Source: Diplolepis rosae (taxonomy: Eukaryota > Arthropoda > Insecta > Hymenoptera > Diplolepididae). From it: a DNA stretch of 64,000 nucleotides. This document shows positions 46,434 through 58,500 of the stretch, in pieces. Location: positions 12,524,001 to 12,588,000 of the forward strand of contig JAPYXD010000704.1 of NCBI GenBank assembly GCA_030998225.1. Reading direction: 5' to 3'. The position numbers were made by a program, and so were the translations under genes. Within the stretch, counting starts at the first letter, position 1. Each line of letters starts with the position of its first letter. The notes below the pieces were generated by a model that saw only the letters and a list, made by a program, of their open reading frames with translations, was not told where the DNA came from and made no database searches.

Positions 46434-46739
46434 TGTCTATCGTTGTTCTCATTATTTATAAACACGATAAAATTCTAAAGAATGATCGAATTGGTATTCA
46501 CTTTAATTAGAAATTTCATAAGAGATGGAAAAAAAGACGAAATCGCTGGAAATCCAAATCCGGATAAAATTTAGAAAATGCAACCACTTTCGGATATTAT
46601 ACATATTATACACGTATTCTTTTTCGAGTTAATAAATTACGAACTTTACAATCAGGTGGAGATCTTAAATTCTAAATTCCTAAAATGTTTACATTATTTA
46701 ATAAATATATTGCATTTCTATAACAGATTTTCAGTGACT

Positions 46740-47030
46740 TGAAAATATTTGAAGAGTGCTTATGATTTTGAAAGATTCAAAAATATTAAAATCGGCTTTA
46801 GAAAAGTGCAAAGAAATTTCAGAAAATTATTAACAATTTTCACATACTTTTAATGATTTTAAAGAAAATTCGTAAAATTATAGAAGATTTAAAGATGATT
46901 CAAAATATTATTTGGGAGTTTAGAATATTTTGAGACGTTTTATAAAATTATTGAAGATTCTGGACATTCTGAAAAAATTTAGAAGATTTTCAAAAGAATT
47001 CCAAAAAATTTAGATTTTGAAATATCAAAT
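46740..47030. repeat. AT-rich quasi-tandem repeat
   Basis: Degenerate units such as GAAGATTTTCAAAA and GAAGATTCTGGACATT recur at about 24-bp spacing, like 9360-10110. Confidence 0.45.
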
Positions 47031-47476
47031 GAAGAAACGTTGGCAAATATCACATTTTTTCTTACGTAATTCTAAAGTATATTAACCTCATACTATTTCG
47101 TTCATATCTTCATAAAATATTGACATAATGCGTTGTTACCTTGAACTCATGTTTTCATACGTATACAGTTAGAAAAATTTGGAATGTGTCTCTAATTTCA
47201 CAAATTTTTGTAGAATGCCCTTGTTTCAATATTAATTTTGAAGGTAGATTAACAAACTATTTTTTACTATTTCAGTCACTGAATTCCTACTTTTTGTGTC
47301 CCTCTACTTTTATTCAAATTGTATTCGTACCTCTATAGTACACTGTTACAAAATTCTATCGTAATATTAAGAAAAATTTCAGAAAATACAGTACCATTTT
47401 CGAAATTTTAAAATACGTTCACTCAAAAACATCATAACTATGGTGAAAGTTTACGTCATTTTTGTAACAAAAAAAA
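47031..47476. other. No gene recognised
   Basis: AT-rich; the 65-codon plus-strand frame at 47141-47338 has no identifiable feature. Confidence 0.35.
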
Positions 47477-48865
47477 TCTGCCCGCTTCGCGGGCACATTC
47501 TCATGGCGCGCAGCTCGCTTCGCTCGCAAGTTTGAGCGCGCCTAGGGCGCGCAATTTGATCGTCGCGCTTCGCGCTCGGTCTTGTGCTCTTCGTATACAT
47601 TTAAGTTTATTTCGTATAATTTGATACTGAAGCTCAAACCAATTTTATAATAATATTACAGATGATGTGAATTACACATTTTCTCAAAGTCGCTCAATTT
47701 CTTTTTGAATTTAAGTGAAACAGGAAATTCAATTTACTTAAGGCTCTATCTGCCTTAAGGAACACATTCTCATCATGGCGCTCGCGCTTCGCGCTCGATT
47801 TTCTGTATACATTTCAGTCACTTTTTAATAAATTACATGATTAAAATAATTTATTTTCTTCCAAATCTCCCAAAAAGGAAAAACAGTCGTAGACTTTATT
47901 TAAGGAAACGATTTTGCAGAACAACGCTTATTTCGTATGTCACATATTTTGGTGAAAAAATCGAATTTTTTTAATATTAAAAATCAAAACATAAAATATA
48001 AATCCCGTCCCGAAATGTCTTAATGAGAATTTGTAGACCTCATTTAGGCAAACAATTTTCCATCTAAACGTTTTTTTTGTATCTCTCATATTTTGTCTAA
48101 AAAATTGAATTTTTGAATTTTAATCGTATTTTTTGGAATTGAAACGAAAAATATATGTTTTATCAGAAACTGTGTGAGACAAAACTTGTAGATCTTTTTG
48201 AAACGAACAACTTTGTGTTCTTACGTTTTTTTCGTATTTCACATATTATTGTTAAAAAATTGAATTTTGGATTTTCAATAGTTTTTTTTTTTTAATTAAA
48301 AAGAAAAATATGCATCTTATGAAAAAATGTTACAATTCAAATTTGTAGGTCTTTATTTATTTAATAATATTGTATCATAACGTTTTTTCGTATTTCGTAT
48401 AATTTAACTGGAAAATGGAATTTTGATATTGACTTTTTTCGAATTTGAATATGCTGTAACATTTCTAATTTTGATTTAATCAAAAAATATTATCAAGATA
48501 ATTTGTAGAGATTTATGAGCACTATCAAAAACCAGTATTGAAATTTTTGATTTTTTAAAAAAATTATTTTCAAAAACACAAAAGTAGTGCTCAATCCCTC
48601 AATTTTGATTGGATGTGGCTGGTTAACGAACTTGTCCTTACTTTTTCGGCTCCGATAAAGTGTACCAAAGCTCAATTCAATCTGATAATTCTATCGAGAG
48701 TTATGCCGCACACGACCTACAGACAGACAGACAGACAGACACTTTCGTAAAAGCCATTTTTTCTGACTCAGGGGGTCTCAAAACGTAAAGATTTGATGAA
48801 AATTTCGAAAGTCATTTTTCACATAAAACCAATACCTTCTCATCCATGATGAGAATGTAAAAATT
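47477..48865 (-). mobile_element. Helentron-associated (HINE/DINE-like) element, copy 5
   Basis: Same structure as copy 1, including hairpin GCCCGCTTCGCGGGC, head palindromes, ACATTCTC / GAGAATGT subterminal pair, a TTAAGGC..GCCTTAA hairpin near 47740-47760 and (AGAC)n at about 48720-48740. Confidence 0.65.
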
Positions 48866-49169
48866 GGTAGAGATTAATAGTTATGTTCTAGAAGGCCAAT
48901 CCTAAACTCATGCAAGGCAATTAAAATCAAGGTCTAAAAGATACATCTTCCTCGGGAAATTTAGGCTTTCACAAAAATTTGATGACTATTTATTCCTTTT
49001 ACAGATATCAGTGAAAAAAAAATAGCCACAAAACTATCGTGGAAGTAGAAATTTCCTAAGAAAGATGTGTTTTTGACATCTCCATTGCTAAAAATGTTTG
49101 TGATTTTACAATACATTACAGTACAAATTGTAATGTAATAGACGAGAATCATGATGAATACTAGATTAG

Positions 49170-49415
49170 ATTCGAGTGTGCGCATAAAAACTCGTATACG
49201 CATCGAAGTCACATAAAACAGAATACGTGCCAATGCACACAATTTGGGAAATTACGAGACTCGCGACGATGCTCGCAGGACTGATTGCGCCTCGGCTTCG
49301 TCTCGGCTTTGCCTCACCTACGCCTTGACTACGCCTTGGCTTCGATCTCCTGCGAGCATTGTCGCTCGTCGTGCAATAACCCTCATTGTGCACCTAGGCA
49401 CGTAATATATTATTG
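49170..49415 (+). mobile_element. GC-rich foldback with 10-12-bp tandem units, copy 1
   Basis: Ends CGTGCCAATGCACACAAT and, inverted, CGTGCCTAGGTGCACAAT. The interior has GCTCGCAGGA and inverse TCCTGCGAGC around a tandem of GGCTTCGTCTC / CGCCTTGACTA-type units. An inverted copy is at 55545-55813. Confidence 0.65.
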
Positions 49416-49803
49416 TTGTATGAAGAAAAATGTATTATTGCCGATACTCTGATGTTAAAACAGTATTTACAACATCAATAATTTCATAGGCATATTTCTC
49501 GAAATTTCTCAAAATAAATGTAACGGAAGTTTATTAGCAAAACGCAATGCAATTTCACAATACATTTATATTAAAATTACAATACATATGCTGCAATCTA
49601 CATTTTTGGATGTTGTGAAATTACAATAGATTTGCAGTAATTTTAAAACACTGTACTTTAAAGATACATCTTCATGTATTGTAAAATTACATTGCCTCTT
49701 GGTGATAAACTTCCATTACATTTATTGTAAAATTACAATAGAAATTTTTAACAGTGTGGATTTAATTTCTCCAAGAAAGTTCAAGACTATACTCCTACAT
49801 ATA

Positions 49804-50731
49804 CACAGTGTGTCCCAAAAATAACCGAACTTTTTGGATATAGAATAAGATACACATTATATTATCTTTGAAAGTTATTATTTATTCAAAATAGGTTCCC
49901 TTAGACTCAATACAACGTTTGGAACGATCAACCAGCGCATGCATAGATTTTTTTATGTCATTTTAGGATTGTTCTTTAGCACCTCGGTTACGGCTGCTTG
50001 AATGGTTGGAACGTCATCATAAAATGCTCCTTTCATCTTGGTTTTCAGTTATGGAAATAGAAAATAGTCACATGGTGATAGATCAGGCGAATACGGAGGG
50101 TGGTTGATGAGAGAAATCCGTTTTTTATCAAAAATTCGTTCACTTTTTTAGTATTGTGAGGTGGTGCATTTAACTGATGTGGAACAAAACGTGCACAGAC
50201 CTTTCTTTTACCAAAATCTTCAGTTAAAATTCTCCAAATAGTGTTTTTACTCGTACTTAATTCCACAACCAACATTCTTGTAGTAAAATTTGCATCGATA
50301 CCAATGATTTCACGGACTTTTTCCACCAATTCAGCACGATTACTAACTTCTGAACGACCTGGCCTTAGGTCGTCATTTAAATCCTCACGACCATTTTTAA
50401 ATCGTTTAAACCACGTATAAACTTGAGTATGACTTATACAATCATCACCATAAACTTTTTTCATCAATTCGTATGTCTCAGCGAATTTTTTTTCAAGTTT
50501 GACACAAAATTTTATATTTGCTCTTTGTTCCATTTTTGTTTTGTAACATTAGCACACTTTTTCTTTTATTGAAATGGCTGTAACTTTCACATCTGTCATC
50601 CGATTTACATGAATTTAGGTGCGTTTGAAAGAGGATGAATGTATCTTTTTAATGCGGCAAATTTGCAATAGATGGCGCTGCATGTTACATGATTTAAATA
50701 TAAAGTTCGGTTATTTTTGGGACACACTGTG
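49804..50731 (-). mobile_element. mariner element, internally deleted, both ends intact
   Basis: Inverted ends CACAGTGTGTCCCAAAAATA (left 49804, right ending 50731) flanked by TA on both sides. 928 bp, about 350-400 bp short of a full mariner. The terminal repeats are almost identical, so this copy is relatively young or was mobilised in trans. Confidence 0.9.
49882..50533 (-). pseudogene. mariner transposase, middle deleted
   Basis: ATG 50533 starts MEQRANIKFCVKLEKKF. The DNA-binding half is intact (YTWFKRFKNGREDL, DDLRPGRSEVSN, VELSTSKNTIWRIL, KRKVCARFVPHQL). Then a jump to APPHNTKKVNEFLIKNG removes the first catalytic Asp and most of the core. A frameshift follows, after which PPYSPDLSPCDYFLF and MKGAFYDDVPTIQAAV appear in another frame, ending at a TAA at 49882. 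The C-terminal part matches the fragment at 20142-20465. It could bind ends but not catalyse transposition (inference). Confidence 0.9.
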
Positions 50732-51438
50732 TAAAATTAAAAACAGCTGCATACATTGTACATGAAAATTCATAAGTTATAACTTTTTTAACATTTATAA
50801 CAATTTCTGACGCCATATTACAACAGAGATGCAAACTTTTTCTTACGTTTTGTTACATCGTCGATTTCAAAGCTCTAAGTAAGTTTTAATTTGTATAGTT
50901 TAGTTATTTCATAGTGAATCTCACTGATTTAAATTCAGACAGCAGATACAGTTTTCTGCTTGTTATTAAGATTTTCTACTTGCTTCAATACACTTATAAA
51001 TACAACTTATAAGACGAAACTTATACGAAACACGATGTCTTTACTTTTATTTTATTGAATCCACGATATTCAAAAGCAACAATCTCTTACATATCTTTAC
51101 TATATCTCCATTGTTGGAATATATTAGTCACTCCCACTTAATAATTCATTTTATTATATTTTTTAATCCTGATAAGGAATGAAGCTTTAGTCGAAACGTT
51201 GATTTATGAAAATAAATACATTTTTTGAGAAATTAAAAAAATTCTTTATTTTCGAAAAGATCTTTTTACAAAAAATACCAGACAGGCCATTTCAATTAAT
51301 ATTATTTAAACTCTTATATTGCAGTAATGCAAATAAATTTGAAGACATTCTGTAGAAAAAGAAACGCTTTAGAATTTTCAACAAAAATTTTATTATTACA
51401 AAAAGACATTTATGCGCTTATACACTTGGCAGATAAAT
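50732..51438. other. No gene recognised
   Basis: AT-rich sequence without supported features. Confidence 0.4.
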
Positions 51439-51577
51439 TTAAGGTCATGGATCAATGGAAAACGTAACTTTTTGTTAGATTTCCCAAATTTTCAAAAAGA
51501 TACTTTGTAAATTAAAAAAGCTATTTTACATGAACGAATAAATGTATCATTTAGTTACGTTTTCCATTGATCTTTAT
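51439..51577. mobile_element. TTAA MITE family 2, internally deleted
   Basis: TTAAGGTCATGGATCAATGG at the left, inverse CCATTGATCTTTA at the right, only 139 bp. Confidence 0.6.
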
Positions 51578-52480
51578 TCTACAAGATTCAAAGAATTTTT
51601 TAAGCTAATAAAAAAAAATCGATTTTATGAAATTTCTACAGTGGTGTTACCCCTTATTAATTTTTGAAGAATTGAAATGAATAATATTTTTTTATAATCT
51701 AAGCTCTATAAATGAAATTCTAATAACATAAATGTTATCGCACACAGCCTCTACAGAAGGCCACTGATAACAATTTATCCCTTCTACGACTTCACTGTTA
51801 AATTTGGAGTGTACTAGTGCATCTAAAATTCAGAATACCTTGAAAACTAAAAAGAATCGTGATTCTAACTGTAGAACACTAATAATATATCATTTTTTAA
51901 AAGAAATTTTACTATAAGAATAAAAGTTTACCTTGAGAACATATTGATAAGAGTCACAAATAATTACAATAATACTAACTAATTTCTAATCTCTCCACAT
52001 GTCTCAACTTCAATCAGAAGTTGAGTAAAATAACTCAAACTATTATTTTCCGTTTTAAAAAACTATGTTTCTAATTTTTACTCGAGGTGAAATTCTAAAG
52101 TCGATCCGAACAAACCCAATTTGTTCAAAATTAGATGGTTTTAAAAAAAATTAAAAATCTCATAATTTGTTGCTTTATTATCGTTTTACGAGAAATAGAA
52201 AAAAATCACGTAGTATATTCGCGGGGGGGGGGGGGGGGCTATGGTTGTCTACATAGAGAGAGGGAGGGTAAAAAAAGTCGTCAAAATAAGGCTACATAGT
52301 TTATCGAAGCCTTCTTACTGGTAGTTTTCTCGATTTAAAATGTGACGCAAATAAAGGAATTATTTAGAGAATGAGACGTCAATTTTTGTGCCAAAGTTAT
52401 AGTAACGCATTGGCAAATAATAAGTACACCTATATTAGAATATTTTTTAGAATATTATTTTCTCAAGTGTAAACTACCAA
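51578..52480. other. Upstream region of the secreted-protein gene
   Basis: AT-rich, no repeats recognised. A 16-base G run at 52223-52238 is followed by GAGAGAGGGAGGG. Confidence 0.4.
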
Positions 52481-52486
52481 CACCCA

Positions 52487-52492
52487 TATATA
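52487..52492 (+). promoter_or_regulatory. TATA box of the secreted-protein gene
   Basis: CCATATATAG lies 44-49 bases before the start codon, leaving room for a transcription start near 52515-52525 and a very short leader. Positional inference only. Confidence 0.45.
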
Positions 52493-52535
52493 GTCGCTAT
52501 GAAAATGAGCCGCAGTAAATTTTCGTATATCCACG

Positions 52536-55500
52536 ATGATGAAGGGTACAAGTGTAGTAATAATTTGTGTGATCTTATTGGCTGCTGCCGATTCGGCAGG
52601 TGAGTATATTTTTCATTAAGCAAACGGGTGATTTTTTTAAAGAAGACTATTTATCATCCCGGTTAATTTTGTCAATGATATCAATTTTCAGTTGATGCGA
52701 AGGGCATAGCCAGGTTTCTATGTGAAATCGACCTTAAGGAGACTTTTACTTTCTAAATTAAAAAAAAGACAATATTTAAATATTAAAAAAAACTATTTTA
52801 TTTATAATTATAATTTTTTTCATGCATTGTTAACAATGTTTTAAGGTGTACAACAAAAATTTTTTGGGCACTTTTAATTACTTTTTACCACTGCAGAGGG
52901 CGTCTTCCAAAAGATGCATTTTAATGTGCGTGACACTTTTCTGCCTTCCTTTAACAAATTTATTTGAAATTGCAACGCGATTCAATTCATGAGATTTGAT
53001 ACTAAACAATAAACATTTAAAAAGTTAATTTTTTTTTGTATGGCCTTTATACGCGATTTTATAAAAAGTTTGAAAAAGCGCCTGTTTTGGGGATGAATTT
53101 ACCCCTGTACTAAAAAGATGGGGTGGTTTTTTGAACTTTTTAGAAGATTATTTACTAGTTGTTTGTATAAAGTATCAACAAAATTTTGGTTTACTGAGAT
53201 TCGAGAAAAACGCGTTTAAAGTTTTTTAGAAAAATTCGTTTAGTTGTTACCAGTTTTTGTTAATATTGTTGAGGATGATGGCCAGAAAGGCCATTATTTA
53301 AAGGTTTTTTACTCTAAAAAATGTATTATAAATACAGCTATAACATTCTTTCTATTTCGAATTTCTTAATAACATTTTAGGGTATTATTTCTATGATACT
53401 AAGGAACATTTTTACGTAAAAAAAATCGATTTTTTGAAAATTTAGAAAGTAAAAGTCCCCTTAAAACCAAATCAAATTTCACATCGACCATATGGAAGGG
53501 GTTGAGAATGAGATGACTTTGCCAAATTTTCAGATCATTACCCGCCATTTTGAATAAGTAATGGTGGATTTTAACATTTTCATTTTTTACTCTTTTAAGC
53601 TAAACCAATCATAGGAAAATTTAAAAAAACATCTTTTCCAATAGAAGATACATTTGTGAATTTTTGCAGATTTTTTTATACATAATTCGCAATGTAAAAA
53701 AATGCAAAAATTTTTGCACGCATTTTTTTTCATGTTTGATTTGCGCGACCACTCTTAAGTTCCCGTGTAGAAATTTCCTTATCTTTCCTTATTTCAAGTT
53801 GGGTTCTAGTGGGGCCCGAACTAGAATTTCCTGATACAGAAAAAACTGGTAGGGGCACTGTTAGCACACGATTAGTATTTCTAGGCCAGAAAAAAGTGAT
53901 AGGGGCCCTGTCAGGTGCCAATGAGGAATTCCTTGTTTCGCTTAAGTATGGAAAATTTATTTGTATCTGGCGGGGCCCCGATTAAAGAATCCCTACTTGT
54001 AATATTTGTGGTTAAGGTTAGGTCTATTAGATACAACATAACCTTTATTCTTTATTCCCATTAAAATTTGATCTTATCTCAGAAAAATAGAGATTTTCTG
54101 AACACGGTATTAGATAAGACCAGTATCATGTGTGTGTATCTGATTGTGGCGAGATAGTAACAGTAACTAAAAATGTAGTTCAATTAACATGGAGTGAATG
54201 GTAAAATCAATTAAAGTTTTCATAGTAAACATAAGCAGTAGAAGTTACTCCATAAGAGTAGTTAGAAAAACAAACTGATGATAAGTAAATAAGTGTACTA
54301 TTTTTTTTTTTTAATAGTACTTCATTAGTTAGAATTTCTTATTGCGAACTTGAATGCATAATTTCGTTATAAGATAATTTTCTTGATTCAAAAGCTTCAT
54401 CATATTTTTGTAATTGAAAAAACTCAAATTTTTTAGATTCTGAACATACTTTGATTTTACTCTTGAAAAGAAAAATTAACGGAATCATAACCTGTATAAA
54501 GTATCACTAATATACAATAATAAAAATTAATACTTCTAAAATTTATATAATTCTTTTCGTTATGTAATGTTCTTTAATTCAAAAATTTGATCTGTTTCTT
54601 TCAAAAATATTTTATTTTATAGAAAATCGATTTAATAATTAAAAATCTAAAAAATTTTAATCAGAATCATAAATTGGCATAAAATTAAAAAATTCCTGAT
54701 TACACGGGGCCCAAACACTTTTTATACGGCCCTGCACTGCAGTAGTTGCACGTTATAAGCGCTATTTCCTTGTATTCTAAGCATGCTCAGCCGAGAGGCT
54801 TAATCGTTAGGTCAGTAATGCGTTATTTATTAGTAGAGAGGGTTCGAATCCGCAGCGTTAAGAATAATTTTTAATACTGCCTAAACGAGCGTTTGTGTAA
54901 TGTAGAGGGGGGTGTGTATTTGTAGGTAAGTGTGTATATAAAAATAGTAAGTTAGTGTCTACTTGAAAGTAAATAAAGTTTTGAAATGTACTAAGAATAT
55001 TCATCGATTCAACTACTACTCTTATTTGATTTGCACTGAGAAAAAAGATTTGATTGAATCAAAGAAAATAATTTGTTTGAACACATTCTTTGATTTAAAG
55101 AAATGATTTGTTTAAATGAAACAAAATTTGTTTGATTCAAACAAAATATCTTTGGACCAAATAAATATTTGTTCGAATCAAATAAATTTCTGCCTTAAAT
55201 CAAACAAATTATATGTTTGACCATATATCAATGCATTAATTTCTTTGTTTTGAAGAACAATTAATTTGATTCAAACAAATATTTATTTGGTTCAAAGATA
55301 TTTTGTTTGAATCAATCAAATTTTATTTTATTTAAACAACTCATTTGTTTAAATCAAAGAAAATCTTTTTTCTCAGTGTACCTATGTTCTGGCAGTTCAC
55401 TTAACTTCAGAAATGACACTTAGGGCCTTTACGAATTATGGAAAGTAAGTTAAAAAGTACTCAAACCTACTGAGATTTTTTTTCGTTGTACGTGTAACGA

Positions 55501-58500
55501 AAAAGTACTGTCAATTTACTCAGAAAAAATTTTCCTAGCTTGAAATAGTATATTACATGCCTAGGCGCACAATGAGGGTTATTGCGTGACGAGCGACAAT
55601 GCTCGCAGGAGATCGGAGCCAAGGCGTAGTCGAGGCGTAACCGAGGCGTAGCTGAGGCAAAGCCGAGACGAAGCCGAGACAAAGCTGAGGCGCGATCAGT
55701 CCTGCGAGCATCGTCGCGAGTCTCGTAATTTCCCAAATTGTGTGCATTGGCACGTATTCTATTTTATGTGACTTTGGTGCGTATACGAGTTTTTATGCGT
55801 ACACTCGAATCGATCTTGTGTAGTAGTAATGGATTTTAGTAGACGCATGCGCAGTTCAAATGTACAAGGCTTTGCCAGTAAGATGCTAACGCTGTACGAA
55901 GAAGAAGAAGAATAAGAAGAAGATTGTGCTTCGTTTCATGGCTATGGGCGCTTGCGCAGTTCAATTTTTACATTTCATTCCTCTGTAACGCAATGTACTA
56001 CATTGCGCTACTGTTAACTGTAGCGAAAAAACGAGTTTGCGCGCCGGTGGCACATAAATAGATTTTTTACTGTGAAAACAGTAAACTTAACCTTCCAAGC
56101 GAATATCCCTCCGTTGCCGTTAAAAGCGGTAAATATTAGAGTTTGAACTCGAATTTTCCCTGTACTTTTTCTCTCAGTGTGAAAAACCATTTTTATTGAT
56201 TATTTTTTCAGTGAGATACCTGAACAAAATTGGTTACGTGACTCTGCTGATATATGCCCTTAAATACAATGCGGAGGTCCAATAGGGCCCTAATAGTGTC
56301 CTTTTTTGTAGGTGGGGTAGTGTAAGGGCTGACATCACTAAACCCCTACTAGAAAGTATAGTGGGGCCCTCCTCGACAAAAGCGTTACAATACCGACGGG
56401 ACCCTGACTAGTTTTCCACGCTAGATCCCAACTAGAAGTTGGGCAAACTCGTCAGGGCCCCGGTAGGCCCCTATCGAAATTTCTACACGGGTTATGCAAT
56501 TCATTAGGTCCGATCAGCTAGCACCTCCACAACGGACTATCAATATTTATTTTATGCCCGAAAATCAATGAGTATTCCTAGACCATATAGTTCACAAAAA
56601 GATGTTTTTTATGCAAAGTCGTCTCTACATGGCCATGCAGGGGTGCATTTTGATATTAAGGGTTAAAATTGATATGGTCATTTTCGAAGAAACCGAAAAT
56701 CAGAGAATATTCCTAGACCATAGAGTTCCTAAGAATGTGATTTTTAATCAAAGTCATGTCTACATGACCATGCAGGGGTGCATTTTCATGTTAGGGGTTG
56801 GAGCCCAAAAATCGATAAAGACATTTTTGAAGAGCCCGAAAATAGCTCGATATTCTGAAGTAGTTTTTTTTGTCCAGAAAGTATTTTTTCAAATTAAGGG
56901 TTGCTTGTTAGTGATAGGGGTAGTTTTTTCAAAAATGATTTTTGGGTAATTCAAGAGCCCGAAAATAGCCCAAAATTCTGGAGTAGTTTATTTTGCCCAA
57001 AAAGTATTTTTCAAAATTAAGGGTTGCTTTTTGTATATCACTTTTATTTAAAACGAACTGAATTTTCAACGGTAAAACCTGTATGTTTGAAAAATATTCA
57101 AGAATATGAAATAGATATTCATGCATTCCGCATTTTTCTTGTGTACCCCAAAAAAGGGTATTTTCTTCCCGCGTTTCAGGCAAAAAAAGTGGCCATTTCT
57201 GTGCATGCATGAGAAAAATATATTTTCCGCAACACTTTTTTGACTTGCGAATAGTCACAATCAACCATTTGTTCAGAATGCATGTAAAAATTTCGATTTT
57301 TTTAAACAAACTAAATTTGTAAAATATTGTTAATTATCGGACGGTAAATAATGAATAGCATAATTAAAAAGAGTGCTCGCACAAATCAAACATGAATAAA
57401 ATTACGTGCAAGAATTTTCGCAATTTTTTGCATCGCTAATTATGCATAAAAAAATCGTCAAAAATTCACAAATGTGTCTTCTATTGGAAAAAACAACCCT
57501 GATTTTTTTTCAAAATTTTCCTATGATTAGTTTAGCTAAAAAATGTGAAAAACAAAAATTGTAAAATCCGCCATTACTCATTCAAAATGGCGGATGGTGA
57601 TCTGAAAATTTAGCAAAATCATCTCTTGCTCGACTTCTTCCATGTGGTTGATGCGAAAATTGATTTGGTTTTAAGGCCGATTTCAGATGGAAACTCGGCT
57701 ATGCCCTTTGCATATTGGATCTCTGTTATTTTTAATTGTTTCACTTTAAGGTAGTTGATCCACGAAAGTTAGACCTTAGGAAAAATAGATAATTTTGCTT
57801 TCAAGAATAGCAATATTATTATTGAAGGGCTATTTTGGAAGTGAAAAGATTAATTTCCATGAAAAAAATTTAAAACACAGAAAAATAATTTTATTAATAA
57901 ATTTTATTTTTGCCCCAACTTTTTTTCTTATTGCTTCTTATCGAATTTTAAAAAATTATGCGATTTGAATAAATTACAAATCACTTTCTCAAGAAAAAGA
58001 TTCCTTACAACTTAACCATTTCCAATTTTCGAAAATGAATAAATTATTATCAAATTCAGCAATTTTTTTATAGAAATTTCGTTTTGGAAAATATATTTTT
58101 AATAGTTTCAACCATTAAAGAATTTAAATTTTAAAATCAGAAACGATGAAGTTGTGGGAAATCTTTTCTCTGAAAAAAATGATTCATGATTTATAAGAAT
58201 CGCATAATTTTTTAAAATTTTGTAAGAAGCGATAAGAAGAAAAGTTGGGTCAAAAATAAAATTTATTAATAAAATTATTTTTCCATGTTTAAAATGTTTT
58301 TCTCGTAAAATAATCTTTTCTCTTTCAAAATAGCCCTTCAATAATAATATTGCTATTCTCGAAAGCATAATTATCTATTTCTGCCTGAGGTCTAATTTTC
58401 GTGGATGGAAACTACCTTAAGGATCAGAGTCGATTTATGTGCCAGTGAGTCAAGACAGACTTTGTTGATTGTTTTCAAAATTTTATTGACAAATAAAAAT

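Larger units (their letters stand above)
53762..56491. mobile_element. 2.7-kb element, CCCGTGTAGAAATTTC ends, 2-bp TT duplication
   Basis: Inverted ends CCCGTGTAGAAATTTC at 53762 and inverse ending 56491. Both subterminal zones carry arrays of GGGGCCC/CTAG motifs (53800-53990 and 56280-56470). Comparing with the intact right arm of the outer element shows AAGTT and TTATG joining as AAGTTATG, so TT was duplicated. No transposase gene; inner copies of other elements are nested at 55034 and 55545. Confidence 0.75.
52700..57708. mobile_element. 5-kb inverted-repeat element, nested host of three or more others
   Basis: Ends AAGGGCATAGCC and inverse GGCTATGCCCTT with arms of about 370 bp (both contain AATCATAGGAAAATTT, CCAATAGAAGA and CATGTTTGATTTG). 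The left arm is split by a TTAA element (52734-53464), and just inside it a 2.73-kb CCCGTG element (53762-56491) was inserted. Subtracting these leaves about 1.55 kb. No transposase is seen; the superfamily is unassigned. Confidence 0.75.

Noticed and set aside
52496..52602. Earlier ATG giving a 33-codon frame upstream of exon 1
   Set aside because: It ends at a TGA over the donor site; the overlapping frame with a signal peptide joins exon 2 in phase and is preferred.
53730..53921. 63-codon minus-strand frame
   Set aside because: Falls across the subterminal repeat array of the CCCGTG element.
56602..56949. 115-codon open frame
   Set aside because: Explained by imperfect tandem repeats inside a transposon; no domain, and the minus strand is equally open just to the right.
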